Below, one piece after another: positions 38,326 to 47,613 of a stretch of DNA of 64,000 nt. The DNA lies in NCBI RefSeq assembly GCF_003854895.1, contig NZ_CP033966.1, forward strand, positions 3,348,001 through 3,412,000, given 5' to 3'. Under the pieces are notes generated by a model that worked only from the letters and a program-made list of their open reading frames with translations, searched no databases and was not told the origin of the DNA. Numbering within the stretch: position 1 is the stretch's first letter; each line of letters opens with the position of its first letter. Both the position numbers and the translations under genes were made by a program. The DNA comes from Pigmentiphaga sp. H8. Lineage in GTDB: Bacteria; Pseudomonadota; Gammaproteobacteria; Burkholderiales; Burkholderiaceae_B.

Positions 38326-38862
38326 CTAAAACCCCATGGCGAAGTTCAGCTGGACCTGGTTCAGGCCCTGGTTGGGCTTCTTCATGCCGCCATTGGAGAA
38401 GTGCGACACGCGCAGGCCCAGCCGCATGTTTTCAGCCAGCTTGAAGCCGGCGCCGATGTGGTCGCCGAACTGGAAGGTGGAGCTGATGTTTTTGTCGTGG
38501 AACTTGGTCTCGCTGACGGCCGTGGCGCCGATGCCGCCTTCGATGTAGAAGCGTTCGGTGGGCCACCAGCGGAACATGGGGATGGCGTTGAGCTGCCACA
38601 TGTGGCGGGCGTAGCCCGGTAGCGCGCTCGAGGTCCACCAGTACGAACCGCCCAGTTCGCCCACCAGTTCCAGGCGGGTCGAGCCGAGCTTCATGTGCCA
38701 GAGCGGCGAGGTCTCGTAGTTGAGCGTGGCGCGATGATTGCCGTCGACCACGCCGTACTGGGCGCTCCAGCCGCCATTGGCGAAACCGCCGCTGAGATCG
38801 GCGCCGTGGGCCGAGAAGGAAGCAAGGGCGAAAAGCGCGGCGGCTAAGGCGGTTTTTTTCAT
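38326..38862 (-). CDS. pagL: Lipid A 3-O-deacylase PagL
   Basis: Outer-membrane beta-barrel that removes the 3-O-acyl chain from lipid A. It has 178 aa with a signal peptide (cleaved near HGA, residues 19-21), beta-strand-rich mature sequence and a C-terminal Phe as in outer-membrane proteins. The catalytic motif is H154 and S156 in VSHFSNGG. The position that by spacing should match Glu140 of the Pseudomonas enzyme is N168, an apparent change. It is followed at once by repeat D2. About 170 bp separate it from accD. Confidence 0.9.
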   Translation of the reverse strand: MKKTALAAALFALASFSAHGADLSGGFANGGWSAQYGVVDGNHRATLNYETSPLWHMKLGSTRLELVGELGGSYWWTSSALPGYARHMWQLNAIPMFRWWPTERFYIEGGIGATAVSETKFHDKNISSTFQFGDHIGAGFKLAENMRLGLRVSHFSNGGMKKPNQGLNQVQLNFAMGF

Positions 38863-39035
38863 CTAATCGGCTGCCTATGATGCTTCACGCGGGCGCCGTC
38901 AAGATCGTCTGCCCGCAGGGGCAGGATGCGGTCCCCCGCGGAAAGAGGGAAGGAAACTTCGACTATAACAAACTCGTTACATCTGCATACGTCCGATGAC
39001 GGCCGCGTTGCAGGCTAGCCGCAGTCCCCTTCCCC

Positions 39036-39905
39036 TCAGGCCACGGCGTCCGCCGGCTGCTGGGTCAGCAGGGCCAAGAGACGCGCGATCTCCTCGCGCA
39101 TCTTGCGGCGGTCGACGATCATGTCGATGGCGCCTTTCTCGAGCAGGAACTCCGCACGCTGGAAGCCTTCGGGCAGTTTCTCGCGCACGGTCTGCTCGAT
39201 CACGCGCGGGCCGGCGAAGCCGACCAGTGCCTTGGGCTCGGCGATCACGACGTCGCCCATGAACGCGAAGCTGGCCGACACGCCGCCCATGGTGGGATCG
39301 GACAGCACGCTGATGAACGGCAGCTTGCGCGAGGACAGCAGCGTCAGCGCGGCGGTGGTCTTGGCCATCTGCATCAGCGACAGCAGGCCTTCCTGCATGC
39401 GCGCGCCGCCCGAGGCGGTCACGCAGATGAACGGCACTTTCTGTTCGATGGCGGCCTGGGCGCCGCGCACGAAGCGCTCGCCCACGACCGAGCCCATGGA
39501 GCCCGCCATGAATTCGAACTCGAAGCAGGCCACCACCACCGGCAGGGTATGCATGGCACCGCCCATGACCACCAGCGCATCGGTCTCGCCGGTTTGCGCC
39601 ATGGCGTCCTGCAGGCGGTCGGGATATTTCTTGGTGTCCTTGAACTTCAGGCTGTCCACCGGCAGCGTGCCGATGCCGATCTCGTAGCGGCCCTCGGCGT
39701 CCAGCAGCGCGTCGATGCGCTGGCGCGCGCCGATACGCATGTGGTGCTCGCACTTGGGACACACGTTCAGGTTCTTGACGAGATCGTCGCGGTACAGCAC
39801 CGACTCGCACGACGGGCACTTGACCCACAGGCCCTCCGGCACGCGGCGGACGGAGCCGTCGGTGGTCTTGATACGGGGAGGGAGCAGTTTTTCTATCCAG
39901 CTCAT
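39036..39905 (-). CDS. accD: Acetyl-CoA carboxylase carboxyltransferase subunit beta
   Basis: Beta chain of the carboxyltransferase that makes malonyl-CoA with AccA. It has 289 aa, starting MSWIEKLLPPRIKTTD. The zinc-ribbon ligands are C30, C33, C49 and C52. The crotonase-fold core includes TASGGARMQEG and DPTMGGVSASFA. Its ATG overlaps the trpA stop (ATGA). In many betaproteobacteria folC follows accD; here pagL is next, so synteny breaks. Confidence 0.96.
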   Translation of the reverse strand: MSWIEKLLPPRIKTTDGSVRRVPEGLWVKCPSCESVLYRDDLVKNLNVCPKCEHHMRIGARQRIDALLDAEGRYEIGIGTLPVDSLKFKDTKKYPDRLQDAMAQTGETDALVVMGGAMHTLPVVVACFEFEFMAGSMGSVVGERFVRGAQAAIEQKVPFICVTASGGARMQEGLLSLMQMAKTTAALTLLSSRKLPFISVLSDPTMGGVSASFAFMGDVVIAEPKALVGFAGPRVIEQTVREKLPEGFQRAEFLLEKGAIDMIVDRRKMREEIARLLALLTQQPADAVA

Positions 39906-40777
39906 GCGGATTTCCTTGATTCTTGGGAGGCCCCGTCCGGAGGCGGGGCATCTAGCGCCCCCCGGATTGTACGCAACCATGCCCCGGCTGCGCGAGCGCA
40001 GATTTCGGGCAGTTGTTCCTGCGGGATGCCTTGCGAGGCGGCGTCGATTTCCTGGATCAGCCGGGTGCCGATGACCACGGCGTCGGCCTCGGCGCCCAGC
40101 GCGCGGGCGCTCTGGCCATCGCGGATGCCGAAGCCCACGCCCACCGGCAGCGAGACGAACTGCCGGATGTGCGCCAGCCGGCGCGAGACGTCCTGGACGT
40201 CCAGGTGGCCGGCGCCGGTCACGCCCTTGAGCGAGACGTAGTAGACATAGCCGCGCGCGACCCGGGCCACGGCCTGGATGCGCTCGTCGGTGGTGGTTGG
40301 CGCCAGCAGGAAGATGGGGTCGACGCCATGCCCTTCGAGCAGGGCGCCGAACTCGCCGGCCTCCTCGGGCGGATAATCCACCACCAGGCAGCCGTCCACG
40401 CCCGCTTCCTGCGCGGCGGCGGCGAAGGCGGCCTGCCCCATGCGCTCGACGGGGTTGGCATAGCCCATCAGCACCACCGGCGTCTGGCTGTCGGTGCGGC
40501 GGAATTCCTTGACCATGGCCAGCACGTCGCGCAGGCCCACACCCTGCTCCAGCGCATGCTGGCTGGAGCGCTGGATGACCGGACCGTCGGCCATGGGATC
40601 GGAGAACGGCACGCCCAGTTCCAGCACGTCGGCGCCGGCGGCCACCAGCGCGTGCATGATGGGAACCGTGCTGGCCGGCGTGGGATAGCCGGCGGTGACG
40701 TAGGGGATCAGGGCGCAGGCGCCCGGGGCGGCGGCGCGGCGCGCGAACGCGGCCGCGATACGGGAGGATGACGACAT
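39902..40777 (-). CDS. trpA: Tryptophan synthase alpha chain
   Basis: Cleaves indole-3-glycerol phosphate to indole, which is passed to TrpB. It has 291 aa. Catalytic E53 (LELGVPFSD) and D64 (MADGP) match E49/D60 of the E. coli enzyme. It starts 11 bp behind trpB and overlaps accD by 4 bp. The wider frame upstream is a trpB shadow. The C-terminal extension after TIRGAL is rich in Pro and Ser and probably disordered. Confidence 0.96.
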   Translation of the reverse strand: MSSSSRIAAAFARRAAAPGACALIPYVTAGYPTPASTVPIMHALVAAGADVLELGVPFSDPMADGPVIQRSSQHALEQGVGLRDVLAMVKEFRRTDSQTPVVLMGYANPVERMGQAAFAAAAQEAGVDGCLVVDYPPEEAGEFGALLEGHGVDPIFLLAPTTTDERIQAVARVARGYVYYVSLKGVTGAGHLDVQDVSRRLAHIRQFVSLPVGVGFGIRDGQSARALGAEADAVVIGTRLIQEIDAASQGIPQEQLPEICARAAGAWLRTIRGALDAPPPDGASQESRKSA

Positions 40778-40788
40778 GGAGACCGCCC

Positions 40789-41988
40789 TCAGAGCGCGAT
40801 GCCCGAACGTTCGGCGACGGTATGCATGTCCTTGTCGCCACGTCCGGAAAGGTTGACCAGCAGGATCTTGTCCTTGGGCAGCGTGGGCGCCAGCCGGACC
40901 GCATGCGCGATGGCATGGGACGACTCCAGCGCCGGGATGATGCCCTCGATCCGGCAGCAGTGATGGAAGGCCGCCAGGGCCTCCTCGTCCGTGACGCCCA
41001 CATAGGTCGCCCGGCCGCTGTCCATCAGCCACGCATGCTCGGGCCCCACGCCCGGATAGTCCAGGCCGGCCGAGATCGAATGGGTGTCGATCACCTGCCC
41101 GTTCGCGTCCTGCAGCACGTAGGTGCGGTTGCCGTGCAGCACGCCCGGCGCGCCGCCGGCCAGCGAGGCCGCGTGGCGGCCCGTGTCCATGCCTTCCCCG
41201 GCGGCCTCCACGCCCACCAGCGCCACGTCGTCGTACGGCAGATAGGGATGGAAGATGCCCATGGCGTTCGAGCCCCCGCCCACCGCCGCGATCACGACGT
41301 CGGGCTGGCGCCCCGCGGCCTTGGGCATCTGCTCCAGGCACTCGTTGCCGATGACGGTCTGGAAATCGCGCACCATCATCGGATACGGATGCGGGCCGGC
41401 CACGGTGCCGATGATGTAGAAGGTGTCCTCGACGTTGGTCACCCAGTCGCGCATGGCTTCGTTCAGCGCGTCCTTCAGCGTGCGCGAACCCGAATCCACA
41501 GGCACGACGGTCGCGCCCAGCAGCTTCATCCGGTAGACGTTGGCGGCCTGCCGCTTGACGTCCTCGCTGCCCATGTAGACCACGCACTCCATGCCATAGC
41601 GGGCCGCGACGGTGGCGGTCGCCACGCCGTGCTGGCCGGCGCCGGTCTCGGCGATCACGCGGCGCTTGCCCATGCGGCGGGCCAGCAGCGCCTGCCCGAT
41701 GCAATTGTTCACCTTGTGCGCGCCGGTGTGGTTCAGGTCTTCCCGCTTGAACCAGATCTGCGCGCCGCCCAGCTCCTCGGACCAGCGCCTGGCGTGGTAG
41801 ACGGGGCTGGGGCGGCCCACGAAGTGCTCGAGTTCGTAGTTGAATTCGGCGATGAAATCGGGATCGTGCTGGTAGCGCGCATAGGTCTGGCGCAGCTCGT
41901 CCAGCGCGTGCATGAGCGTCTCGGCGACGAACACGCCGCCATATGGGCCGAAATGGCCCCTCGCGTCGGGGAAATCGTAGGTTTTCAC
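40789..41988 (-). CDS. trpB: Tryptophan synthase beta chain
   Basis: PLP enzyme that joins indole and serine to tryptophan. It has 399 aa. The PLP lysine is K92 in HTGAHKVNN, and the glycine-rich phosphate loop GGGSNAMG is present. It starts MKTYDFPDARGHFGPYGG and lies 70 bp behind trpF. Confidence 0.97.
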   Translation of the reverse strand: MKTYDFPDARGHFGPYGGVFVAETLMHALDELRQTYARYQHDPDFIAEFNYELEHFVGRPSPVYHARRWSEELGGAQIWFKREDLNHTGAHKVNNCIGQALLARRMGKRRVIAETGAGQHGVATATVAARYGMECVVYMGSEDVKRQAANVYRMKLLGATVVPVDSGSRTLKDALNEAMRDWVTNVEDTFYIIGTVAGPHPYPMMVRDFQTVIGNECLEQMPKAAGRQPDVVIAAVGGGSNAMGIFHPYLPYDDVALVGVEAAGEGMDTGRHAASLAGGAPGVLHGNRTYVLQDANGQVIDTHSISAGLDYPGVGPEHAWLMDSGRATYVGVTDEEALAAFHHCCRIEGIIPALESSHAIAHAVRLAPTLPKDKILLVNLSGRGDKDMHTVAERSGIAL

Positions 41989-42058
41989 TGGGATGGTCCC
42001 GGCTATGAAGCCCGGCCCGCGCGCCTGGCGCGCGCCGGAAGGATTGCGGAATGCGGCG

Positions 42059-42700
42059 TCAGTTGCCGTCGGCCTGCCGTACCTGCGCCACGAACTGGGC
42101 GATCTTGTCGGCGGATTTGATGCCTGGCGACTCTTCCACGCCGCTGCTTACGTCAACAGCGAACGGGCGCACGGACTCAATGGCTGCCGCCACATTTGCG
42201 GCATGCAACCCACCAGACAAAACGACCGGACGCGCGCTTTCGCTGCTGACCAGAGACCAATCGAACACTCTCCCGCTGCCGCCGTAGCCATCGGAATGGC
42301 TGTCGAACAGCCAGCCTGCGGCGGAACCGTACTGTAGGCAGGATTTTAGCAAAGCCTGCGACGTTTCCATTCCCGGCCCGCCGACCCGGAAGGCGCGCAG
42401 GTAGCGCTGGCCGTGGCGTTCGCATTGCTGCGGCGTTTCGTCGCCATGGAACTGGAGCAGGTCGGGCCGGACCACCTCCAGCACCTCCTGGATCTGCGCG
42501 TCGGACGCATTGACGAACAGGGCCACCACGTCGACGAACGGCGGGACGAGGCGCCGCAGCTCGGCCGCGCGCGCCGGGGCCAGCGCGCGCCGGCTGGGGG
42601 GATAGAAGACCAGGCCGATGGCATCGGCGCCCGCGCCGACGGCGGCGGCGACGTCTTCTTCGCGGGTCAGGCCGCAGATCTTGATACGGGTACGGGACAT
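42059..42700 (-). CDS. trpF: Phosphoribosylanthranilate isomerase
   Basis: TIM-barrel isomerase of tryptophan synthesis. It has 213 aa; the general base C9 lies in KICGLTR and the acid Asp in AVDVSSGVE. ATG 42700 gives MSRTRIKICGLTR; an open extension to 42763 is not conserved. Normally truA lies directly upstream; here the tannase-family gene intervenes on the other strand, so trpF needs its own promoter in the roughly 200 bp between 42700 and 42903. Confidence 0.95.
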   Translation of the reverse strand: MSRTRIKICGLTREEDVAAAVGAGADAIGLVFYPPSRRALAPARAAELRRLVPPFVDVVALFVNASDAQIQEVLEVVRPDLLQFHGDETPQQCERHGQRYLRAFRVGGPGMETSQALLKSCLQYGSAAGWLFDSHSDGYGGSGRVFDWSLVSSESARPVVLSGGLHAANVAAAIESVRPFAVDVSSGVEESPGIKSADKIAQFVAQVRQADGN

Positions 42701-42902
42701 CCCGCCATCATACCGCCCCGCGATTTTCCTTCTCCCACGCCTTGCCGGGCGGGCTAGGTACAAGCCCTAGATTGAGGAATCATGCATCAATATGCATGAT
42801 TGCCGCACAAAAACAAGAACTATCCTGCATGAAAGCGTTTGTCGGCCTGCGGTTCCATCCACAAGAACAACGGCAGCCCGCCTGCCTACCGAGGAGATCA
42901 CC

Positions 42903-44765
42903 ATGGCACGCCCGAAGCAGCATCCCTTCCCCCGCCGTCACCCCCTTTCCAGCCTGCCGCCACGCGCCTGGGCCGCGGGCCTGCTGGCCGCCCTGGGCGC
43001 CTGTGGCGGCAGCGACGATCCCGCGCCGCCCGCCCCGCCGCCGCCGGCAGCCACGCTCAGCTGCGACGACAGCATGAAGGCCGCCTTCAAGCCGGACGCG
43101 AACACCCAGGTGGTCCTGGCCAAGGCCTTCAAGCAGGGCGACGCCCTGGCCCTGGCGGGTACGCCGGCATCGCCCGCGCCCGCCAAGGCCGGCCAGGACA
43201 TGTGTCTGGTCAAGATGGTGGTCGGTCCGGGCAATCCGGGCACGGCGGATGCGCCGTCCACCTCGCCCGGCATCGGCATCGAGGTCTGGCTGCCCACGCC
43301 GGCCAACTGGAACCAGCGCATCCGCAACCTGGGCGGTGGCGGCTGGGCAGGCGGCAGCCAGGCCTCGGCCACGCTGGTCGGCAACGCCGGCGCCGCGGCC
43401 ACCGCGGCATTGGGCTATGCCGTCGGCAGCACCGACACCGGCCACGCCATCGCGGGCAACGGGTCGTTCGCGATGAAGGAAGACGGCACGATCAACAGCG
43501 CGCTGTGGGGCGATTTCGCCGAACGCAGCCTGCACGAACTCGCGGTCAAGACCAAGGCGCTGGTCGAGGCCTACTACGGCAAGCCGCAGCAATACGCCTA
43601 CTGGGAAGGCTGCTCCACCGGCGGCCGCCAGGGCTACAAGATCGCCCAGGAGCACCCCGACGACTACGACGGCTACCTGAACGGCGCCCCCGCCTTCAAC
43701 TGGACCCGCTTCATCACCAACGAGCTGTATCCACAGGTGGCCATGCGGCGCGACCTGGGCGGCCCGATCGCCGCCGACAAGCTGCGCCGCGTCAGCGCGG
43801 CCGCGGTCAGCGCCTGCGACACCGTGGGCGGCCAGCACCTGGGCTTCATCGCCGATCCCGGCCAATGCCACTACGACCCGACGCGCGACGCCTCGGCGCT
43901 GTGCGCGGGCGTGGCCGGCAACGGCGTGGTCGGCACCAGCACCGATGCCGCCTGTGTCTCGCTGGCCGAGGCCCGGACCATCAACAAGATCTGGTACGGC
44001 CAGACCGCCGACGGCAGCGCCCCCGACCCGCAAGCCGACAACGCCAGCGGCACCACGCTGGCCAGCAAGCAGCTCTGGTGGGGCCTGACGCGCGGCACCG
44101 ACCTCGGCGGCCTGGCCGGATCGTCGGGCACGCCTCCGGTTGCCCGCCCGTTCACCATCGCCACCGACATGGTCGCCCTGGAGTTGCAGAACCCCTCGTA
44201 CGCGACCCCGTCCTTCACCAACGCGACCGGCAACGGCGCGGACAAGTGGCAGGACATGAGCTACGCCGACCTGGCCAACGCCTATGACCGCGGCGTCGCG
44301 CTGCAGGCCGCCTTCGGCCACATCAACACCGACAACCCCGACCTGACCCGGCTGCGCGACGGCGGCGGCAAGGTCATCAGCTACCATGGGCTGGCCGACC
44401 AGTTGATCACGCCCGCCGGCTCGCTGAACTACCTGGCCCGCGTCGCCGACGAGATGGGCGGCATGGATGCGGTCCAGGCCTTCAACCGGCTGTACCTGGT
44501 CCCGGGCATGGGCCACTGCGCCGGCGTGGGCACCGTCAGCGGCAGCGCGGGGCCGGCCGCCACGGCCAACACCGTGCCGCTGCCCGCGGCCAACCAGTTC
44601 TTCGACGCGCTGGTAGCCTGGGTCGAGAAAGGCACGCAGCCCGGCCCGCTGATGTTGAAATCGGCCGACGCCAGCGTCAGCATGCCGATCTGCGTCCATC
44701 CGCAGAAGGCTACCTACAAGGGCGGCGGATCCATCTCCGACGGCGCGAACTACAGCTGCCGCTAG
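42903..44765 (+). CDS. Tannase/feruloyl esterase family lipoprotein
   Basis: Esterase of the tannase/feruloyl-esterase family, which also contains MHETase. It has 620 aa. A signal sequence ends in LGAC, so C34 may carry lipid. The serine hydrolase triad is S238 (GCSTGG), D499 (HGLADQ) and H538 (MGHC); the neighbouring C237 and C539 form the family's typical active-site disulfide. Substrate is unknown, likely a plant-derived aromatic ester. ATG 42903 has a GAGGAG ribosome site 7 nt upstream. It lies alone on the plus strand between trpF and truA, which is unusual. Confidence 0.88.
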   Translation: MARPKQHPFPRRHPLSSLPPRAWAAGLLAALGACGGSDDPAPPAPPPPAATLSCDDSMKAAFKPDANTQVVLAKAFKQGDALALAGTPASPAPAKAGQDMCLVKMVVGPGNPGTADAPSTSPGIGIEVWLPTPANWNQRIRNLGGGGWAGGSQASATLVGNAGAAATAALGYAVGSTDTGHAIAGNGSFAMKEDGTINSALWGDFAERSLHELAVKTKALVEAYYGKPQQYAYWEGCSTGGRQGYKIAQEHPDDYDGYLNGAPAFNWTRFITNELYPQVAMRRDLGGPIAADKLRRVSAAAVSACDTVGGQHLGFIADPGQCHYDPTRDASALCAGVAGNGVVGTSTDAACVSLAEARTINKIWYGQTADGSAPDPQADNASGTTLASKQLWWGLTRGTDLGGLAGSSGTPPVARPFTIATDMVALELQNPSYATPSFTNATGNGADKWQDMSYADLANAYDRGVALQAAFGHINTDNPDLTRLRDGGGKVISYHGLADQLITPAGSLNYLARVADEMGGMDAVQAFNRLYLVPGMGHCAGVGTVSGSAGPAATANTVPLPAANQFFDALVAWVEKGTQPGPLMLKSADASVSMPICVHPQKATYKGGGSISDGANYSCR

Positions 44766-44789
44766 GACGCCGGCCGGACGGCCGACGGA

Positions 44790-45581
44790 TCAGCGCCCCA
44801 GCCTGATCTCGTCGGTCGCGTCGGTGGACGGCAAGCCGTAGTCGCCGGGATAGCCCACGGCCGTCAGGTAGAGGCCATCGGGCGAGAACGTGGGCGCGGC
44901 CTTGGTCCGGTTGCGTTCGGCCAGCAGCGCGGGCATCCAGCCGGCGGGCTGCCTGCCCTGCCCCACGTACACCAGCGCCCCCACGATGTTGCGGACCATG
45001 TGGTGCAGGAAGGCATTGGCGCGCAGGGTGAAGACCACCAGCCGGCCGCGCCGTTCGATGCCGAGTTCGTGCATCGTGCGCACGGGCGAGGCCGCCTGGC
45101 ACTCGGACGAACGGAAGCTGCTGAAGTCGTGCTCGCCCAGAAGATGGGCCGCCCCCGTGCGCATCGCCTCCAGGTCCAGGGGCCGGAAACTCCAGCCCGC
45201 GCGGCCCGTCCACAGCGGCGAGCGAACGGGGTCGTCCAGCAGCAGGTAGACATAGGAGCGCGAACGCGCGGAGAAACGGGCGTGGAAGTCGGCGGGCACT
45301 TCGCGCGCCCAGCGCACCGCGATGCTGGGCGGCAGATGCGCGTTCACGCCGCGCACCCAGGCCTGCTCGGGACGCAAGACCTCGGTATCCAGATGCACGA
45401 TTTGCTGCGCGGCATGCACCCCGGTATCGGTGCGGCCGGCGCAGATGGTAGCCATCGGCTGGCCGACAAAGGCGGCCAGGGCCGATTCCAGCCGGTCCTG
45501 CACGGTTCGCCGGTGCGGCTGGGTCTGCCAGCCCAGCCAGGGGGCGCCGTCGTAGCTCAGCCCCAGGGCGATGCGCGGCAT
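44790..45581 (-). CDS. truA: tRNA pseudouridine synthase A
   Basis: Makes pseudouridine at positions 38-40 of the tRNA anticodon arm. It has 263 aa with the catalytic D52 in AGRTDTGVHA. It lies 11 bp behind fimV. Its stop is only 24 bp from the convergent esterase stop, with no clear terminator between. Confidence 0.96.
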   Translation of the reverse strand: MPRIALGLSYDGAPWLGWQTQPHRRTVQDRLESALAAFVGQPMATICAGRTDTGVHAAQQIVHLDTEVLRPEQAWVRGVNAHLPPSIAVRWAREVPADFHARFSARSRSYVYLLLDDPVRSPLWTGRAGWSFRPLDLEAMRTGAAHLLGEHDFSSFRSSECQAASPVRTMHELGIERRGRLVVFTLRANAFLHHMVRNIVGALVYVGQGRQPAGWMPALLAERNRTKAAPTFSPDGLYLTAVGYPGDYGLPSTDATDEIRLGR

Positions 45582-45592
45582 GCCGGGCGGTC

Positions 45593-47476
45593 CTACCAGG
45601 AAGCGAGCAGCGCCCGCGCCCGTTCGCGCTGGTCCGCGTCGCCGTCGCGCAGGACCTCTTCCAGCAGTTCGCGCGCGCCGGCGCGGTCGCCCATGTCGGC
45701 ATAGGCCTTGGCCAGGTCCAGCTTGGCGGCCATGCCGGCCGGCGCGTCCAGGTCCGTATCCAGGTCGATGCCCGGCGCGGCGGTGTGCCTGGGTTTGTCC
45801 TGTGCCGGCGCGGGAGCATCCAGGCTCAGGTCCAGTCCGAAGGCCGCCACGGCGGCGGCCGGCGCAACGGCCGCGGGACGGCCGCTATCCTCGGGCTCGT
45901 CGTCGTCCGGATAGTCGTCGGGTTCGCCTTCCGCGCGCGGCGGCAGGGTATCGGGAATGGGGAACGGCGGGATATCGTCCCAGTCGCGCAGGTGATTGAC
46001 CGGAGCGCCCTCGGCCGGCGGCAGTGCGTCGGCCTCCTCATTGGCGTTCTCGTCCTCGACGCGGGCCGCCTCGCGCGCGTCTTCCCGTTCGGCGCGGGCC
46101 GAGCGGCGGCGCAGCGCAAGGGCGCCGAGCAGGGCCGCCAGCACGGCAACGATGGCGCCCAGCACGGCCACGCTGTGCTCGCGGACCTTGCCGGCCACCG
46201 AGGCGACCAGGGACGCCCGTGCCTCGGGCTCACCGGCGGGCGCGGCCTCGGCGGTGGCCGGGGCGGCGGCGTTCGCGGACGGTTCGCCCGCCGTCGCCGG
46301 CGCTTGCGCCGGGGCCGCGGGCGCGGCGGCATCCGGCTTGGCGGCCGCGTCACCAGCCGGCGTGGCCGGCTGGCCAGCCGCGGTATCGGCCGCGCGCTCG
46401 CGGGCCTGCTGCTCCATCTTCGCCAGCGTCTCGTTCTGCGCCTCGAGCAGGCCGCGCATGGCTTCGACGTTGCCCTGCAAAGCCTCGACCCGCTCCTGCG
46501 CCTCGCGCATGGCCTTCGCGGTGGCGTCCCGCTCTTCCTCCAGGCGGTCGCGCGTGGTCTGCTCGCCGCCGGCGGCCGTTTCCTTGCCGCCGCTGGAAAG
46601 CTTGAGGGCATCGCCCTCTTGCGTACCGGATTCCGCCTGCGATCCGGCCGAGGACGCGATGTCGCCCCGCGACTCGGCCCCGCCGGCCGCTCCGGCCGGC
46701 ACCTGCCTCGCGCCGCCCGCCACGCGCTGGCGGTAGGCCTCGAAAGCTTCGGCCTGGCTGGCGAACAAGGCCGCGGCCTGCGCTGAGTCGATCGCGCCCA
46801 CGTCGTCCGCGCCGGGCACGGACAGCGACGCGCCGGCGCGCAGCCGGTTCATGTTGCCGTCGACAAAGGCCTGGGGGTTGGCGCGCAGCAGCGCAGCCAG
46901 GGTCTGGTAGATCGAAGCGCCTTCGGGCTTCAGGCGGCCCGCGATGCCGAACAGGGTATCGCCAGGCTTGACCTCCAGGGCGGCCGGCGTGGACTGCGTC
47001 TCGGCGGCCTGCGCCTTGGGCGTCGGCACATCCAGGATGAAGGTGTACTGGCGGATGAAGCGGCCCATGTTCCAGGTCAGCTCCACCAGCAGGTCCAGGA
47101 CGTGGACGTCCAGCGGTGCCGCCGACGCGATGCTGACCACCTTGCGCCCGTCCGGACGGTCTTCGATGCGCAGCGTCAGGTTGGCCAGGGCTTCGCTGTA
47201 TTCGAGCTGGGTCTGGCGGTAGACGTCCCGCGGCGCGATGGCCGCTTGGAGCGTGCCGGCTTCCTGGGGCGTCGCGGCATTGACGGTGATCTCGGCACGC
47301 AGGGGCTCGCCGGATGCGGACAGGACTTTCAGCGACCCCAGGTCGGCGGCCTGCGCCGCCGATACGGCCCCGGCCGCCAATCCCAGCGCCAGCAGCCCCG
47401 CCGATGGACCGCCCGCGCGCGGACGCTTGTGTATCAAGGCCGGACGGCCTGCCTCTCGATCGGAAAGTCCGTTCAT
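45593..47476 (-). CDS. fimV: FimV-like pilus assembly and polarity protein
   Basis: Peptidoglycan-associated inner-membrane protein of the FimV family, which organises type IV pilus assembly and polar signalling. It has 627 aa: signal peptide (cleaved near QAA, about 42-44), FimV N-terminal domain (46-155), LysM (about 166-222), coiled coil (310-365), Ala/Pro linker, one membrane helix (435-456), acidic cytoplasmic part and a C-terminal TPR-like motif (DLAKAYADMGDRAGARELLE). This order matches the family. It sits between asd and truA as in related genomes. Confidence 0.92.
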   Translation of the reverse strand: MNGLSDREAGRPALIHKRPRAGGPSAGLLALGLAAGAVSAAQAADLGSLKVLSASGEPLRAEITVNAATPQEAGTLQAAIAPRDVYRQTQLEYSEALANLTLRIEDRPDGRKVVSIASAAPLDVHVLDLLVELTWNMGRFIRQYTFILDVPTPKAQAAETQSTPAALEVKPGDTLFGIAGRLKPEGASIYQTLAALLRANPQAFVDGNMNRLRAGASLSVPGADDVGAIDSAQAAALFASQAEAFEAYRQRVAGGARQVPAGAAGGAESRGDIASSAGSQAESGTQEGDALKLSSGGKETAAGGEQTTRDRLEEERDATAKAMREAQERVEALQGNVEAMRGLLEAQNETLAKMEQQARERAADTAAGQPATPAGDAAAKPDAAAPAAPAQAPATAGEPSANAAAPATAEAAPAGEPEARASLVASVAGKVREHSVAVLGAIVAVLAALLGALALRRRSARAEREDAREAARVEDENANEEADALPPAEGAPVNHLRDWDDIPPFPIPDTLPPRAEGEPDDYPDDDEPEDSGRPAAVAPAAAVAAFGLDLSLDAPAPAQDKPRHTAAPGIDLDTDLDAPAGMAAKLDLAKAYADMGDRAGARELLEEVLRDGDADQRERARALLASW

Positions 47477-47525
47477 CCTAATCCCATGCGCAAAAGCCCC
47501 CGCGAATAGCCTGGCGGTTGATCAT

Positions 47526-47549
47526 CCCGGCAGGTCGGCACCTGCCGGG
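47526..47549. terminator. Perfect hairpin between asd and fimV
   Basis: A 10-bp stem (CCCGGCAGGT/ACCTGCCGGG) with a CGGC loop lies 64 bp behind the asd stop. The T-run (CTCCTTTT) is on the plus-strand side, whereas both neighbouring genes read on the minus strand. It may act as a Rho-assisted pause or RNA-stability element for asd rather than a simple terminator. Confidence 0.5.
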
Positions 47550-47613
47550 ACTCCTTTTAGCATCAGAGACTTACCGTCGCAAGCTCAGGTACGTTCTGAT
47601 GCAAGCCCGAGGA

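Noticed and set aside
42903..44765. MHETase or plastic-degrading enzyme
   Set aside because: The family fold and catalytic residues fit, but they are shared by tannases and feruloyl esterases; nothing specific to MHETase could be recognised by eye.
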